Shown: positions 8,637 through 17,387 of the stretch, piece by piece | How positions within the stretch are numbered: the stretch's first letter is position 1 | How the letters are laid out: each line of letters opens with the position of its first letter | NCBI RefSeq assembly: GCF_025822605.1 | Contig: NZ_JACKTY010000033.1 | Location: 351,237 to 415,236, forward strand | From: Mycolicibacterium komossense | GTDB taxonomy: Bacteria > Actinomycetota > Actinomycetes > Mycobacteriales > Mycobacteriaceae | Length of the DNA stretch: 64,000 nucleotides | Direction of reading: 5' to 3' | Made by a program: the position numbers and the translations under genes | The notes under the pieces: generated by a model | What the model was told of the DNA's origin: nothing | What the model saw: only the letters and a program-made list of their open reading frames with translations | The model's database searches: none

Positions 8637-10655
8637 ATGACATTGGACAGCACTGTTCTGAGTAGTTCGGGAACTGGTGACGGTATCCGCTATCCGCTTG
8701 ATCCGCTGTCCGGCTCGGAAATCGAGTCGGCGGCACGGATCATCACGGAGTCCGAATATGGCACTCCGACAATGAAGTTCGTGATGATTCACCTGGCGGA
8801 GCCCGAGAAGACGCCGTCGCTCACGTTCGACCCGTCCATCCCGGTGCCCCGGCAGGCGTTCGCCACGATGTACGACGGTGCCGCCAAGATGGTCTACGAA
8901 GCGACAGTCGACATCGTCGCCGGTGTCATCGAGTCGTGGCAGCCTGTCCCCGGCCGGTTTCCGTCGTATCTGGTCGAGCACATGACCGGCGTCGAGGAGA
9001 AGGTCCGTGCCGACCCCAGATGGCAGGAGGCGATGCGCAAACGCGGCGTCACCGATTTCGATCTCGCCATGGTCGATCCGTGGCCGGCCGGCTATTACGG
9101 CGCGCAGGATCATTACGACAACTCGGCACTGATCTGCCGCCCGCTGACCTTCATGCGGGCTGCGCGTTCGGAGCACGGCTATGCGCGTCCGGTGGAAGGC
9201 TTGATCGTCACCTTCGATCTCGACGCGATGGAGGTCATCGAGATCGAAGATCACGGTGTGGTGCCGTTGCCGCCGAAAAGTGGAAACTACGACCCTCGGT
9301 TCATGTTCGACGAGGACAACCGGCCGGCGTTCACCGAGTTCCGGGATGGCGTCAAACCGATCGAGATCACCCAGCCCGACGGGCCGAGCTTCACCGTCGA
9401 CGGTTGGAATGTGCAGTGGCAGAAGTGGTCGCTGCGTATCGGTTTCAACCCGCGTGAAGGTGTCACCATCCACGAGGTGAGCTACACCGACCGCGGAGAG
9501 ACCCGGCCGATCCTCTACCGCGGCTCGCTCTCGGAGATGGTGGTGCCCTACGGTGACACCTCGCCGACGCACTGGAACAAGAACGTGTTCGACATGGGTG
9601 AAGTGGGGATGGGGTTCTCCGCGAACCCGCTGACCCTGGGGTGTGACTGCTTGGGGGAGATCCACTACTTCGACGGCACGGTCAACGACTCCAACGGTAA
9701 TGCAGTGGTGATTCCCAATGCCATCTGCATGCACGAGGAGGACTACGGAATCTCCTGGAAGCACACGGATTTCCGTACCGATGAGGTGGAAGTACGGCGC
9801 TCGCGCCGGTTGGTCGTCTCGATGATCTGCACCGTCGGCAACTACGAGTACGGGTTCTTCTGGTACTTCTACAACGACGCCTCGATCGAGGTCGAGGTGA
9901 AGCTCTCAGGTGTGCTCACCACGGGTGCGGTCGAGGAAGGAGAGCTGCCCCGTTGGGGCAAGCTGGTGGCGCCGGGCATCTACGGCCCGAATCACCAGCA
10001 CTTCTTCAACTTCCGCCTCGACATGAGTGTCGACGGGGCGAAGAACAGTGTGTACGAGGTGGATTCGATTCCTGAGCCCGACCCGGAGCGGAACCCGCAC
10101 AAGAATGCCTGGATCACCCAGGACACGCTGGTCGGATCGGAGGCCGTCGGAGCCAGGGACTGGAATTGGAACACCGGCCGGTACTGGAAGGTGACCAACC
10201 CGTCCAAGAAGAACGAGCTCGGCAGCCCGGTGGCCTACAAGCTGGTGCCCCGCGAGATCGTTCCGGTGATGGTGCAGGAAGGCTCATACATCTACGACCG
10301 GGCGAAGTTCGTCCAGCACAACCTGTGGGTGACCAAGTACGAGCCGGGTGAGAAGTTCGCCGCAGGCGACTACATGTACCAGTCCGCGGACGCTCAGGGC
10401 TTGCCGGAGTTCATCGCCGACGACGCTCCGCTGGAGGACACCGACGTCGTGCTCTGGTACACGCTGGGTGCCCATCACATCGTCCGGCCCGAGGACTGGC
10501 CGGTGATGCCGTGCGCTTACGCCGGATTCCATCTGAAACCGATCGGATTCTTCGACGGGAACCCGGCACTCGACATCCCGCCGACCCCGCCGAAGGCGTG
10601 CCACTCGGCGCATCACGCCGGTCTACCGGTGGCAACCAGGGCGCGGGAGTCCTAG
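8637..10655 (+). CDS. Copper-containing primary amine oxidase
   Basis: Oxidises a primary amine with O2 to aldehyde, ammonia and H2O2, using copper and the self-made cofactor topaquinone (TPQ). The 672-residue length is typical. Visible active-site residues are Asp319 in NVFDMGE (catalytic base), Tyr403 in GNYEYG (TPQ precursor), copper ligands His453 and His455 in NHQHF, and His614 in GAHHIVRPEDWP. No signal peptide is seen, so the enzyme is probably cytoplasmic, as in Arthrobacter. It sits 3 bp after an APC permease gene: import followed by oxidation lets the cell use amines as carbon and nitrogen. A hairpin with a T-run follows 37 bp after the stop. Confidence 0.95.
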   Translation: MTLDSTVLSSSGTGDGIRYPLDPLSGSEIESAARIITESEYGTPTMKFVMIHLAEPEKTPSLTFDPSIPVPRQAFATMYDGAAKMVYEATVDIVAGVIESWQPVPGRFPSYLVEHMTGVEEKVRADPRWQEAMRKRGVTDFDLAMVDPWPAGYYGAQDHYDNSALICRPLTFMRAARSEHGYARPVEGLIVTFDLDAMEVIEIEDHGVVPLPPKSGNYDPRFMFDEDNRPAFTEFRDGVKPIEITQPDGPSFTVDGWNVQWQKWSLRIGFNPREGVTIHEVSYTDRGETRPILYRGSLSEMVVPYGDTSPTHWNKNVFDMGEVGMGFSANPLTLGCDCLGEIHYFDGTVNDSNGNAVVIPNAICMHEEDYGISWKHTDFRTDEVEVRRSRRLVVSMICTVGNYEYGFFWYFYNDASIEVEVKLSGVLTTGAVEEGELPRWGKLVAPGIYGPNHQHFFNFRLDMSVDGAKNSVYEVDSIPEPDPERNPHKNAWITQDTLVGSEAVGARDWNWNTGRYWKVTNPSKKNELGSPVAYKLVPREIVPVMVQEGSYIYDRAKFVQHNLWVTKYEPGEKFAAGDYMYQSADAQGLPEFIADDAPLEDTDVVLWYTLGAHHIVRPEDWPVMPCAYAGFHLKPIGFFDGNPALDIPPTPPKACHSAHHAGLPVATRARES

Positions 10656-10691
10656 CTGGTCCCAGCTCGACACGTCTGCGCAAGGGGCGGC

Positions 10692-10712
10692 GGCGACAAG
10701 CCGTCGCCTTTT
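10692..10712 (+). terminator. Candidate rho-independent terminator after the amine oxidase
   Basis: Stem GGCGAC (10692-10697) and GTCGCC (10703-10708) with a 5-nt loop, followed directly by TTTT (10709-10712), 37 bp after the amine oxidase stop. Six perfect pairs make it modest but plausible. It would separate the amine operon from the DUF1254 gene. Confidence 0.6.
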
Positions 10713-10776
10713 GCTGCGTCGGGTAACCTTCGGGGCCTTGGCCTTGAGCGAACAGGGCCCCACCGAAAGAGGCCGG

Positions 10777-12084
10777 ATGGCTGTCTTGTCCACCGATCTG
10801 CGCACCCTCAGTTACGAGGCGTATCTCTACTTCTATCCGATGGTGACGATGGAGGTCACGCGGCTGCAGGTGGCCAACATGCCGGCCGGCACCGCCCCGG
10901 GCTCCGGTCCGCCGAACCGCTTTTCGCATATGCGTGCCTTCCCGGCCGCGGACTTCCGGGCCGTGGTGCGGCCGAACTTCGACACTCTCTATTCCAGCGC
11001 GTGGCTCGACCTGACCGCGGGACCGGTGAAACTCACCGCGCCGGACACCGACGACCGCTACTACATGCTGCCGCTACTCGACATGTGGACCGACGTCTTT
11101 GCCAACCCCGGCAAGCGCACCACCGGTACAGCGGCAGGCGAATGGGTGATCGTCGGGCCTGGTTACGACGGAACGCTGCCCGCGGGTCTGCCCGTCATCG
11201 TGGCGCCGACTCCGCACGTGTGGATCATCGGGCGCACCCAGACCAACGGCGTCGCCGACTATCCGGCTGTGCACGAGGTCCAGGACGGCTACGTCATCAC
11301 GCCTCTTGGCGCAGAGCCCGACTACCACGTCGACCCGAATCGCGATATCAAGACCGAACCGGTGAAAATCGTCAACGGTATGGCCGCGCTCGAATTCTTG
11401 GGCTTCGCAGCCGAACTGCTGGCGGTCAACCCGCCGCATCAGACCGACTTCGACCAGCTGGCCCGGATCGCGCCACTGGGGATCGAAGCGGGTAAACCCT
11501 TCGACGCCGGGCGATTCAGTGCCGACCAGCAGGCCGAGATCGAGGCGGGAAAGGATGATGCCCTCGCCGCCATGCTGTCGTCGCTGCCTACGCTGGGGAC
11601 CAGCGCCAACGGCTGGACGATGATGACCAGCAACATCGGTGTCTACGGCAACGCCTACTTCGAGCGTGCCGTGGTGACATTGGTCGGTCTGGGCGCCAAC
11701 CCGCCAGAAGACGCGGTTTACCCGCTACTCAACGTCGACGCCGACGGCGACCCGACCACCGGTGAGCACGACTACGTCATCCACTTCGATGCCGACAAAC
11801 TTCCGCCGGCATCCGCATTCTGGTCGGTGACGATGTACGACTCCGAGGGCTTCCAGGTCGTCAACGAGATAGACCGCTTCGCGATCGGTGACCGCGACCC
11901 GCTGATCTACAACGCGGACGGTTCGCTGGATCTCTACCTGCAGCACAGCAACCCGGGCCCTGAGCGGCTGTCGAACTGGTTGCCGGCGCCGCAGGGCCCT
12001 CTCGGCGTGACGATGCGACTCTATGCGCCGCACAAGTCGGTGTTGGACGGACAGTGGGCGCCGCCGCCGGTACGCAAGGCGTGA
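10777..12084 (+). CDS. DUF1254/DUF1214 domain protein
   Basis: Protein of 435 residues with an N-terminal DUF1254 domain (about 15-150, including NRFSHMRAFP and VVRPNFDTLYSSAWLDL) and a C-terminal DUF1214 domain (about 310-430, including FWSVTMYDSEGF and LYLQHSNPG). The family is common in mycobacteria and its biochemical role is not settled; it is often found near transport or catabolic genes. No signal peptide is visible. ATG 10777 is chosen because GAAAGAGG precedes it by about 7 nt; a start near 10711 would lie in the terminator T-run of the previous gene. It follows the amine oxidase on the same strand but probably has its own promoter. Confidence 0.85.
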   Translation: MAVLSTDLRTLSYEAYLYFYPMVTMEVTRLQVANMPAGTAPGSGPPNRFSHMRAFPAADFRAVVRPNFDTLYSSAWLDLTAGPVKLTAPDTDDRYYMLPLLDMWTDVFANPGKRTTGTAAGEWVIVGPGYDGTLPAGLPVIVAPTPHVWIIGRTQTNGVADYPAVHEVQDGYVITPLGAEPDYHVDPNRDIKTEPVKIVNGMAALEFLGFAAELLAVNPPHQTDFDQLARIAPLGIEAGKPFDAGRFSADQQAEIEAGKDDALAAMLSSLPTLGTSANGWTMMTSNIGVYGNAYFERAVVTLVGLGANPPEDAVYPLLNVDADGDPTTGEHDYVIHFDADKLPPASAFWSVTMYDSEGFQVVNEIDRFAIGDRDPLIYNADGSLDLYLQHSNPGPERLSNWLPAPQGPLGVTMRLYAPHKSVLDGQWAPPPVRKA

Positions 12085-12174
12085 GCGACGCCTGATCCCC
12101 GTTTTCGCCCCGAGGTCGGTCATGAGGCAGGATGAGAGCGGCCGTCCTGGTGATCGAGGAGTCTGAGGAGTCTG

Positions 12175-12918
12175 ATGGCGGAGCCGACCAGCATCCGGAC
12201 CGCGACGAGTTTGCCGGGGTACACCCGGGTATTACTGAAACTCGGGGGTGAGATGTTCGGGGGAGGGCAGGTCGGCCTCGATCCGGACGTGGTGGCCTTG
12301 GTGGCCCGCCAAATCGCCGAGGTGGTGCGTGGTGGCGCGCAGATCGCCGTGGTGATCGGCGGGGGTAACTTCTTCCGCGGCGCCCAGTTGCAGCAACGCG
12401 GGATGGAACGCACCCGCTCGGATTACATGGGCATGCTCGGCACCGTGATGAACAGTCTTGCGCTGCAAGACTTTCTGGAGAAAGAGGGCATCCAGACCCG
12501 GGTGCAGACCGCCATCACCATGGGTCAGGTAGCCGAGCCGTACATCCCGCTGCGCGCCCGGCGGCACCTGGAGAAGGGGCGCGTGGTGATCTTCGGGGCA
12601 GGCATGGGCCTGCCGTACTTCTCGACCGACACCACCGCCGCGCAGCGGGCGCTGGAGATCGGCGCCGAGGTGGTGTTGATGGCCAAGGCTGTCGACGGGG
12701 TGTTCACCGACGACCCGAAGACCAATCCCGATGCCGAGTTGCTCACCGCGATCACTCACCGCGAGGTCCTCGAACGGGGGCTGCGGGTCGCCGATGCGAC
12801 TGCCTTCAGTTTGTGTATGGACAACGGCATGCCGATCCTGGTGTTCAACCTGTTGACCGACGGGAATATCGCGCGGGCCGTCGCAGGTGAGAAGATCGGA
12901 ACACTGGTCACCACCTGA
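12175..12918 (+). CDS. pyrH: UMP kinase
   Basis: Phosphorylates UMP to UDP with ATP in the cytoplasm, the step before all pyrimidine nucleoside triphosphates. At 247 residues it has the normal length for the bacterial amino-acid-kinase-fold enzyme. Motifs include LLKLGGEMF (nucleotide binding, N-terminal), VVIGGGNFFRG, the TRSDYMGMLGTVMN segment (UMP site) and DDPKTNPDA. ATG 12175 follows a repeated GAGGAGTCTGA ribosome-binding stretch. It is first in the conserved pyrH-frr-cdsA run. Confidence 0.97.
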   Translation: MAEPTSIRTATSLPGYTRVLLKLGGEMFGGGQVGLDPDVVALVARQIAEVVRGGAQIAVVIGGGNFFRGAQLQQRGMERTRSDYMGMLGTVMNSLALQDFLEKEGIQTRVQTAITMGQVAEPYIPLRARRHLEKGRVVIFGAGMGLPYFSTDTTAAQRALEIGAEVVLMAKAVDGVFTDDPKTNPDAELLTAITHREVLERGLRVADATAFSLCMDNGMPILVFNLLTDGNIARAVAGEKIGTLVTT

Positions 12919-12961
12919 CGGGGGTGTCAGAGCGAGTAAAGAGCGACGGGAGAAGAACACC

Positions 12962-13519
12962 GTGATCGACGAGGCTCTCTTCGAAGCCGAAGAGAAGATG
13001 GAAAAGGCCGTGTCGGTGGCACGTGACGATTTGTCGTCCATCCGCACCGGTAGGGCGAACCCGGGCATGTTCTCCCGCATCGTCATCGACTACTACGGCT
13101 CTGCGACTCCGATCACGCAGCTGTCGAGCATCAACGTCCCCGAGGCGCGCATGGTGGTCATCAAGCCCTACGAGCAGTCTCAGCTCGGCCCCATCGAGAA
13201 CGCCATCCGTAACTCCGACCTCGGGGTCAACCCGTCCAACGACGGCAACATCATCCGGATCTCCATTCCGCAGCTGACCGAGGAGCGCCGCCGCGAACTG
13301 GCCAAACAAGCCAGGGGAAAGGGCGAGGACGCCAAGATCACGGTCCGCAACATCCGTCGCAAGGCGATGGAAGAGCTGTCCCGGATCAAGAAGGACGGCG
13401 AAGCAGGCGAGGACGAGGTCGGCCGGGCGGAGAAAGACCTCGACAAGACCACCTCGCAGTACGTGACGCAGATCGATGAATTGGTCAAACACAAGGAAGG
13501 CGAGTTGCTCGAGGTCTGA
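12962..13519 (+). CDS. frr: Ribosome recycling factor
   Basis: Acts with EF-G to split post-termination ribosomes. The 185 residues from GTG 12962 match the family length exactly. Conserved RTGRANPG near the N-terminus and the long C-terminal helix region (KITVRNIRRKAMEEL) are present. The start is preceded by GGGAGAAG. The frame stays open further upstream to 12887, but that extension would overlap pyrH and is not part of the family. The gene lies 43 bp after pyrH and 30 bp before cdsA. Confidence 0.97.
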   Translation: MIDEALFEAEEKMEKAVSVARDDLSSIRTGRANPGMFSRIVIDYYGSATPITQLSSINVPEARMVVIKPYEQSQLGPIENAIRNSDLGVNPSNDGNIIRISIPQLTEERRRELAKQARGKGEDAKITVRNIRRKAMEELSRIKKDGEAGEDEVGRAEKDLDKTTSQYVTQIDELVKHKEGELLEV

Positions 13520-13549
13520 GGAAGAAGGCGAATCCACCCATCGCCCTCC

Positions 13550-14413
13550 GTGACCATCAAGCGACCCACCCCCGTGGCCGACACCGAGAAGAAGGCGTCG
13601 CGCGCAGGCCGTAACCTGCCCGCGGCCATTGCGGTCGGCGCATTCCTCGGCTTCGGCGTGATCGCCATCCTGGTCTTCGCGCCCCATCTGTGGATCCCAG
13701 TCGTCGCACTGGCGATCGCCGTGGCCACCCACGAGGTGGTACGCCGGCTACGCACCGCAGGTTTCGCGATTCCGGTCGTGCCATTGCTGGTGGGCGGGCA
13801 GGCGATGATCTGGCTGACCTGGCCGTTCGGTACAGCCGGCGCCCTGGGCGGGTTCGGGGGAACCGTCGTCGTCTGCATGATCTGGCGGCTGCTGTCCGGT
13901 GGTCTCAAAGACGCGCCGGTGAACTATCTGCGCGATGTGTCGACGACGGTCTTCCTGGCGGCCTGGATCCCACTGTTCGGCGCATTCGGGGTGCTGCTGG
14001 TCTATCCCACCGACGGCGGCTGGCGGGTGCTGTGCCTGATGTTGGGTGTGGTGTTCTCCGATATCGGCGGCTATGCGGCCGGAGTGTTGTTCGGCAAGCA
14101 CCCGATGGTCCCGGCGATCAGCCCGAAGAAGTCCTGGGAAGGGTTTGCCGGGTCGTTGATCGCCGGCACCACTGCAGCTGTGCTGGCGGTGACGTTCCTG
14201 CTGGACAAGCCACCGTGGGTCGGGGTTCCACTGGGCCTGATGCTGGTCGTTACCGGCACGCTGGGCGACCTGATCGAATCTCAGGTCAAGCGCGATCTCG
14301 GGATCAAGGACATGGGCACGCTGCTACCCGGCCACGGCGGGATCATGGACCGTCTCGACTCGGTTCTGCCCTCGGCCGTCGCGACCTGGATCGTCCTGAC
14401 GCTTCTGGCGTGA
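13550..14413 (+). CDS. cdsA: Phosphatidate cytidylyltransferase
   Basis: Integral membrane enzyme that makes CDP-diacylglycerol from phosphatidate and CTP, the branch point for phosphatidylinositol, cardiolipin and phosphatidylethanolamine. The 287 residues contain about eight hydrophobic helices and the C-terminal family signature spanning LGDLIESQVKRDLGIKDMG, with the metal-binding Asp in MDRLDS nearby. It starts at GTG 13550, 30 bp after frr. Its last 90 bp are overlapped on the other strand by the 3' end of the EamA gene, which is unusual for an essential gene. Confidence 0.96.
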   Translation: MTIKRPTPVADTEKKASRAGRNLPAAIAVGAFLGFGVIAILVFAPHLWIPVVALAIAVATHEVVRRLRTAGFAIPVVPLLVGGQAMIWLTWPFGTAGALGGFGGTVVVCMIWRLLSGGLKDAPVNYLRDVSTTVFLAAWIPLFGAFGVLLVYPTDGGWRVLCLMLGVVFSDIGGYAAGVLFGKHPMVPAISPKKSWEGFAGSLIAGTTAAVLAVTFLLDKPPWVGVPLGLMLVVTGTLGDLIESQVKRDLGIKDMGTLLPGHGGIMDRLDSVLPSAVATWIVLTLLA

Positions 14414-15286
14414 GGCTCGCGCGTTCAGCCAGCAGGCGAACGCTCCCAGCACCAGACCGACCCCGATGCCGATATCGGGATGTTCACCCAACATCAGCCA
14501 GGACAGCACTCCCGCGACGGCGGGGATCAGACAGAACAACATCGCAACAGCGGCCGCGCCGTGTCGGTTGATGGCGCGCACGTAGAGCGACACCCCGACA
14601 CCGGCGTTGAGCAGCACCACGGCGGCCACCGCCAGCCCGGCCTTGAGGTGATCGTGGATCGCGAACGGCGTGAGGGTGGCGAGCACGGCCGCGGGGATGA
14701 GCGCCACGGTGTTCTGCACCGCGACCGACGCCCGGAAGTCGACGTCGGCGCAGAAGCGCTGCTGATACACCCCGCCGGCGGCGAGCCCGAGCAGCGCGAC
14801 GAGCAGCAGCACGAACACCGGGTCGACGCCGTGTTCGTGAACCAGCCGGCTCGCGCAGGCCGCGAGCACCGCAGCGACGCCGAGTCCCAGCGCGAGAATT
14901 CGGGCTGGCCCCAGCCGCTCTCGCAGAAACAGTGCGCCCAGTACGGCGGTAGCGACCGGATTCATCGCGATGACGACGGCGCACAGCACCGCGGGCGCCC
15001 CGCGCTGGACGGCCAAGTACAGGCAGCAGAACTGGACAGCTTGCATCAGCAGCCCGGTGACGGCCACATGCGCGAGCTTGCGACCGCGGGGCCATGGCAC
15101 CCGACTGATGGCGGCCCAGGCGCCGAGCAGCAAGCCCGCCAACGAGAAACGGAACACCAGGACGGCCATCGGCGTCATGGCACCGACCGCGAGATTGCCG
15201 ATCGGATAGCCCAGCGCATAGAAGAACGTCACTGCCGAGGCGGTCCGCAGGGGCATCCGGGTCAGCTGCATGACGTCCATGCTCAC
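14324..15286 (-). CDS. EamA/DMT-family transporter
   Basis: Ten-helix membrane transporter of the drug/metabolite superfamily, 320 residues, made of two repeated five-helix EamA halves (about 20-150 and 160-295). Relatives export amino acids or metabolites. The C-terminal tail from residue 295 is hydrophilic and Arg/Asp/Gly-rich (RQKRQDDPGRDGRGQ). This tail is encoded by the 90 bp lying antisense to cdsA, so the gene has probably run on past an older stop. It is divergent from a LysR regulator 131 bp away, the usual arrangement of a regulated exporter. Start codons further in (M6, M11) are possible. Confidence 0.85.
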   Translation of the reverse strand: MSMDVMQLTRMPLRTASAVTFFYALGYPIGNLAVGAMTPMAVLVFRFSLAGLLLGAWAAISRVPWPRGRKLAHVAVTGLLMQAVQFCCLYLAVQRGAPAVLCAVVIAMNPVATAVLGALFLRERLGPARILALGLGVAAVLAACASRLVHEHGVDPVFVLLLVALLGLAAGGVYQQRFCADVDFRASVAVQNTVALIPAAVLATLTPFAIHDHLKAGLAVAAVVLLNAGVGVSLYVRAINRHGAAAVAMLFCLIPAVAGVLSWLMLGEHPDIGIGVGLVLGAFACWLNARASRQKRQDDPGRDGRGQNRVETVHDPAVAG

Positions 15287-15324
15287 GTCCGTGCGCTGGT
15301 GCTGTCCAACGATTAACCGTCGGA

Positions 15325-15405
15325 TCGATTGATCACGAAAGACGATCGATCGGCACGCACCGCGGCCCGATGAGCATGGAAATTGATCCCATCTGCTGAT
15401 CAGAG
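15325..15405. promoter_or_regulatory. Divergent control region with palindromes, likely LysR operator
   Basis: Between the EamA and LysR starts lie a self-complementary CGATCGATCG (15343-15352), a nearby GATCGATTGATC (15323-15334) and further GATC-rich half sites up to 15402. LysR-type regulators normally bind such dyads in the shared promoter region. The assignment rests on position and symmetry only. Confidence 0.4.
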
Positions 15406-15411
15406 TATGTT
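15406..15411 (+). promoter_or_regulatory. -10 hexamer for a probable leaderless LysR transcript
   Basis: TATGTT ends 6 bp before GTG 15418. A transcript from such a -10 would begin at or next to the start codon. Confidence 0.5.
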
Positions 15412-15417
15412 GGCGCC

Positions 15418-16290
15418 GTGAGTCAGGTGCTGGACATCTCCCCGCTGCGCAGTGTGGTCGCGGTCGCGGACTGTGGTGGATTTCACCGTGCTGCCGCGGT
15501 TCTGCATCTGACCCAGTCGGCTGTCAGTCAACATGTGCGACGCATCGAGGCGGTGGTGGGCGCGCCGATCGTCGAGCGCTCCGGTCGCGGCATGGTGTTC
15601 ACCGAACTCGGCCACCGAGTGGTGGTACACGCCAGGAAGATCCTGGCCGTCCATGACGGCGCGCTGGCCGATCTCGGGGCTGCCGAGGAGAAAATGCTGC
15701 TGGTCGGTGCCACCGAGCACGGTGCCGACGTGATGCTGCCCGGCTTGACCGATGCGTTGGGCCAGCGGTTGCCCGAGTGGCGGATCAGGTTCCGCCTCGA
15801 CCGAAATGTCGCGCTGGCCGGTGCCATCGAGCACGGCGCCATCGACCTGGCGGTGATGATCGACGGATCCGGCTGGGATCGCTCCCATGCTTCGGGAATG
15901 GTTGCGCTGAAATGGATTTCATCGCGCGGGTTGGCGTTGTCGGCAGCTGAGCCGCTGCCCGTGGTGATCTACTCCGAGCCGTGCACTCTGCGTGAGCCGA
16001 CATTCGCGGCGCTGGACAAACTCGGGACGGACTACCGGATCGTCACCGAGTGCTCGGATCTGTCGGGTCTGATCTCAGCCGTGCGTTCCGGTCTCGGTGT
16101 TGCGTTGCTGCCGATGATCGGGCGGCTACCGGATGGGTTATGTCTGGCCGAAGGCCTACCCGCCGCCAACCGGGCGTCGGTTTTCGTCCGCGGTCGCAGC
16201 GGGGTGGACGATCAGGTGCTGGCCACCGTCGACGCTGCCGTCCGCGAAGTGCTCAACGCCGAAACGTCGGCCGAAAAGGTGTCCGCATGA
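15418..16290 (+). CDS. LysR-family transcriptional regulator
   Basis: DNA-binding regulator of 290 residues. The N-terminal winged helix-turn-helix (about 5-65) has the family pattern GGFHRAAAVLHLTQSAVSQHVRRIE. The C-terminal part (about 90-285) is a periplasmic-binding-like effector domain, with GLGVALLPMIG near the end. Being divergent from the EamA exporter, it probably controls that gene in response to the exported compound. Its stop overlaps the rlmN start by 4 bp (ATGA), so rlmN may now be translated from the regulator's mRNA. Confidence 0.92.
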   Translation: MSQVLDISPLRSVVAVADCGGFHRAAAVLHLTQSAVSQHVRRIEAVVGAPIVERSGRGMVFTELGHRVVVHARKILAVHDGALADLGAAEEKMLLVGATEHGADVMLPGLTDALGQRLPEWRIRFRLDRNVALAGAIEHGAIDLAVMIDGSGWDRSHASGMVALKWISSRGLALSAAEPLPVVIYSEPCTLREPTFAALDKLGTDYRIVTECSDLSGLISAVRSGLGVALLPMIGRLPDGLCLAEGLPAANRASVFVRGRSGVDDQVLATVDAAVREVLNAETSAEKVSA

Positions 16291-17387
16291 AACAAGAGCT
16301 GGTTTTCGAAGCCCCGAAACGGGGCCTGCCGCCGCGGCACCTCGCCGACCTCGACGAGGTGGCCCGGTCCGCCGCGGTCATCGAGCTGGGGTTGCCGGCG
16401 TTCCGTGCCAAACAGCTGGCCAACCAGTACTACGGTCGGCTGATCGCCGACCCGGCCCTGATGACCGATCTGCCCGCTGCGGTGCGTGAGCAGGTCGCCG
16501 CCGCGCTGTTCCCGCCTTTGCTCACAGTCGCCCATCAGATCCAGTGTGATGCGGGGGAGACGCGAAAGACATTGTGGCGTGCGATGGACGGCACGACGTT
16601 CGAATCGGTGATGATGCGCTACCCACAGCGCAACACCGTCTGCGTCTCGTCGCAGGCCGGCTGCGGTATGGCCTGCCCGTTCTGTGCGACCGGCCAGGGC
16701 GGGCTGACCCGCAATCTGTCGACGGCCGAGATCGTCGAACAGGTACGCACCACGGCGGCGGCACTGCGCGACGATTTCGATGACCGGCTGTCGAACGTGG
16801 TGTTCATGGGCATGGGCGAACCGCTGGCCAACTACAACCGGGTGCTGGCCGCAGTCCGGCGGATCATCGAACCGCCGCCGCACGGTTTCGGCATCTCGGC
16901 GCGATCGGTGACTGTGTCCACGGTCGGACTGGCCCCGGCGATCCGCAAGCTGGCCGACGAGCGACTCGGTGTCACGTTGGCACTGTCGCTGCACGCCCCC
17001 GACGACGAGCTGCGTAACACCCTGGTCCCGGTCAACAACCGATGGGATATCGCCGAAGTTCTCGACGCCGCCAGGTATTACGCCGACACCACCGGTCGGC
17101 GGGTGTCCGTGGAGTACGCCCTTATCCGCGACGTCAACGACCAGCCGTGGCGGGCGGACCTGCTGGGCAAGAAACTCCATGGCGCGTTCGGAGCCCTTGT
17201 GCACGTCAACCTGATCCCGCTGAACCCGACACCGGGCAGCGAGTGGGACGCCAGTCCCAAACCCGTGGAGCGGGAATTCGTCCGGCGCGTCAAGGCCAAG
17301 GGTGTGTCGTGCACGGTGCGGGATACGCGCGGGCGGGAGATCGCCGCCGCGTGCGGACAGCTGGCTGCCGACGAAGGAGGCAGGTAG
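16287..17387 (+). CDS. rlmN: 23S rRNA/tRNA adenine-C2 methyltransferase
   Basis: Radical-SAM enzyme that methylates C2 of A2503 in 23S rRNA and of A37 in some tRNAs. It has 366 residues. The radical-SAM cluster cysteines are Cys126, Cys130 and Cys133 (CGMACPFC), and Cys342 in VSCTVRDTRG is the conserved cysteine that carries the methyl intermediate. GMGEPLANYNRV and the SLHAPDDELR segment are family hallmarks. The start ATG 16287 overlaps the LysR stop. The last 29 bp of the domain-coding 3' end are repeated 64 bp downstream, after the stop. Confidence 0.96.
   Translation: MKQELVFEAPKRGLPPRHLADLDEVARSAAVIELGLPAFRAKQLANQYYGRLIADPALMTDLPAAVREQVAAALFPPLLTVAHQIQCDAGETRKTLWRAMDGTTFESVMMRYPQRNTVCVSSQAGCGMACPFCATGQGGLTRNLSTAEIVEQVRTTAAALRDDFDDRLSNVVFMGMGEPLANYNRVLAAVRRIIEPPPHGFGISARSVTVSTVGLAPAIRKLADERLGVTLALSLHAPDDELRNTLVPVNNRWDIAEVLDAARYYADTTGRRVSVEYALIRDVNDQPWRADLLGKKLHGAFGALVHVNLIPLNPTPGSEWDASPKPVEREFVRRVKAKGVSCTVRDTRGREIAAACGQLAADEGGR

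Noticed and set aside
7875..9764. A 629-codon open frame on the minus strand across the permease and amine oxidase genes
   Set aside because: It is opposite two strongly recognised genes, has low-complexity His/Arg/Asp composition and no family likeness.
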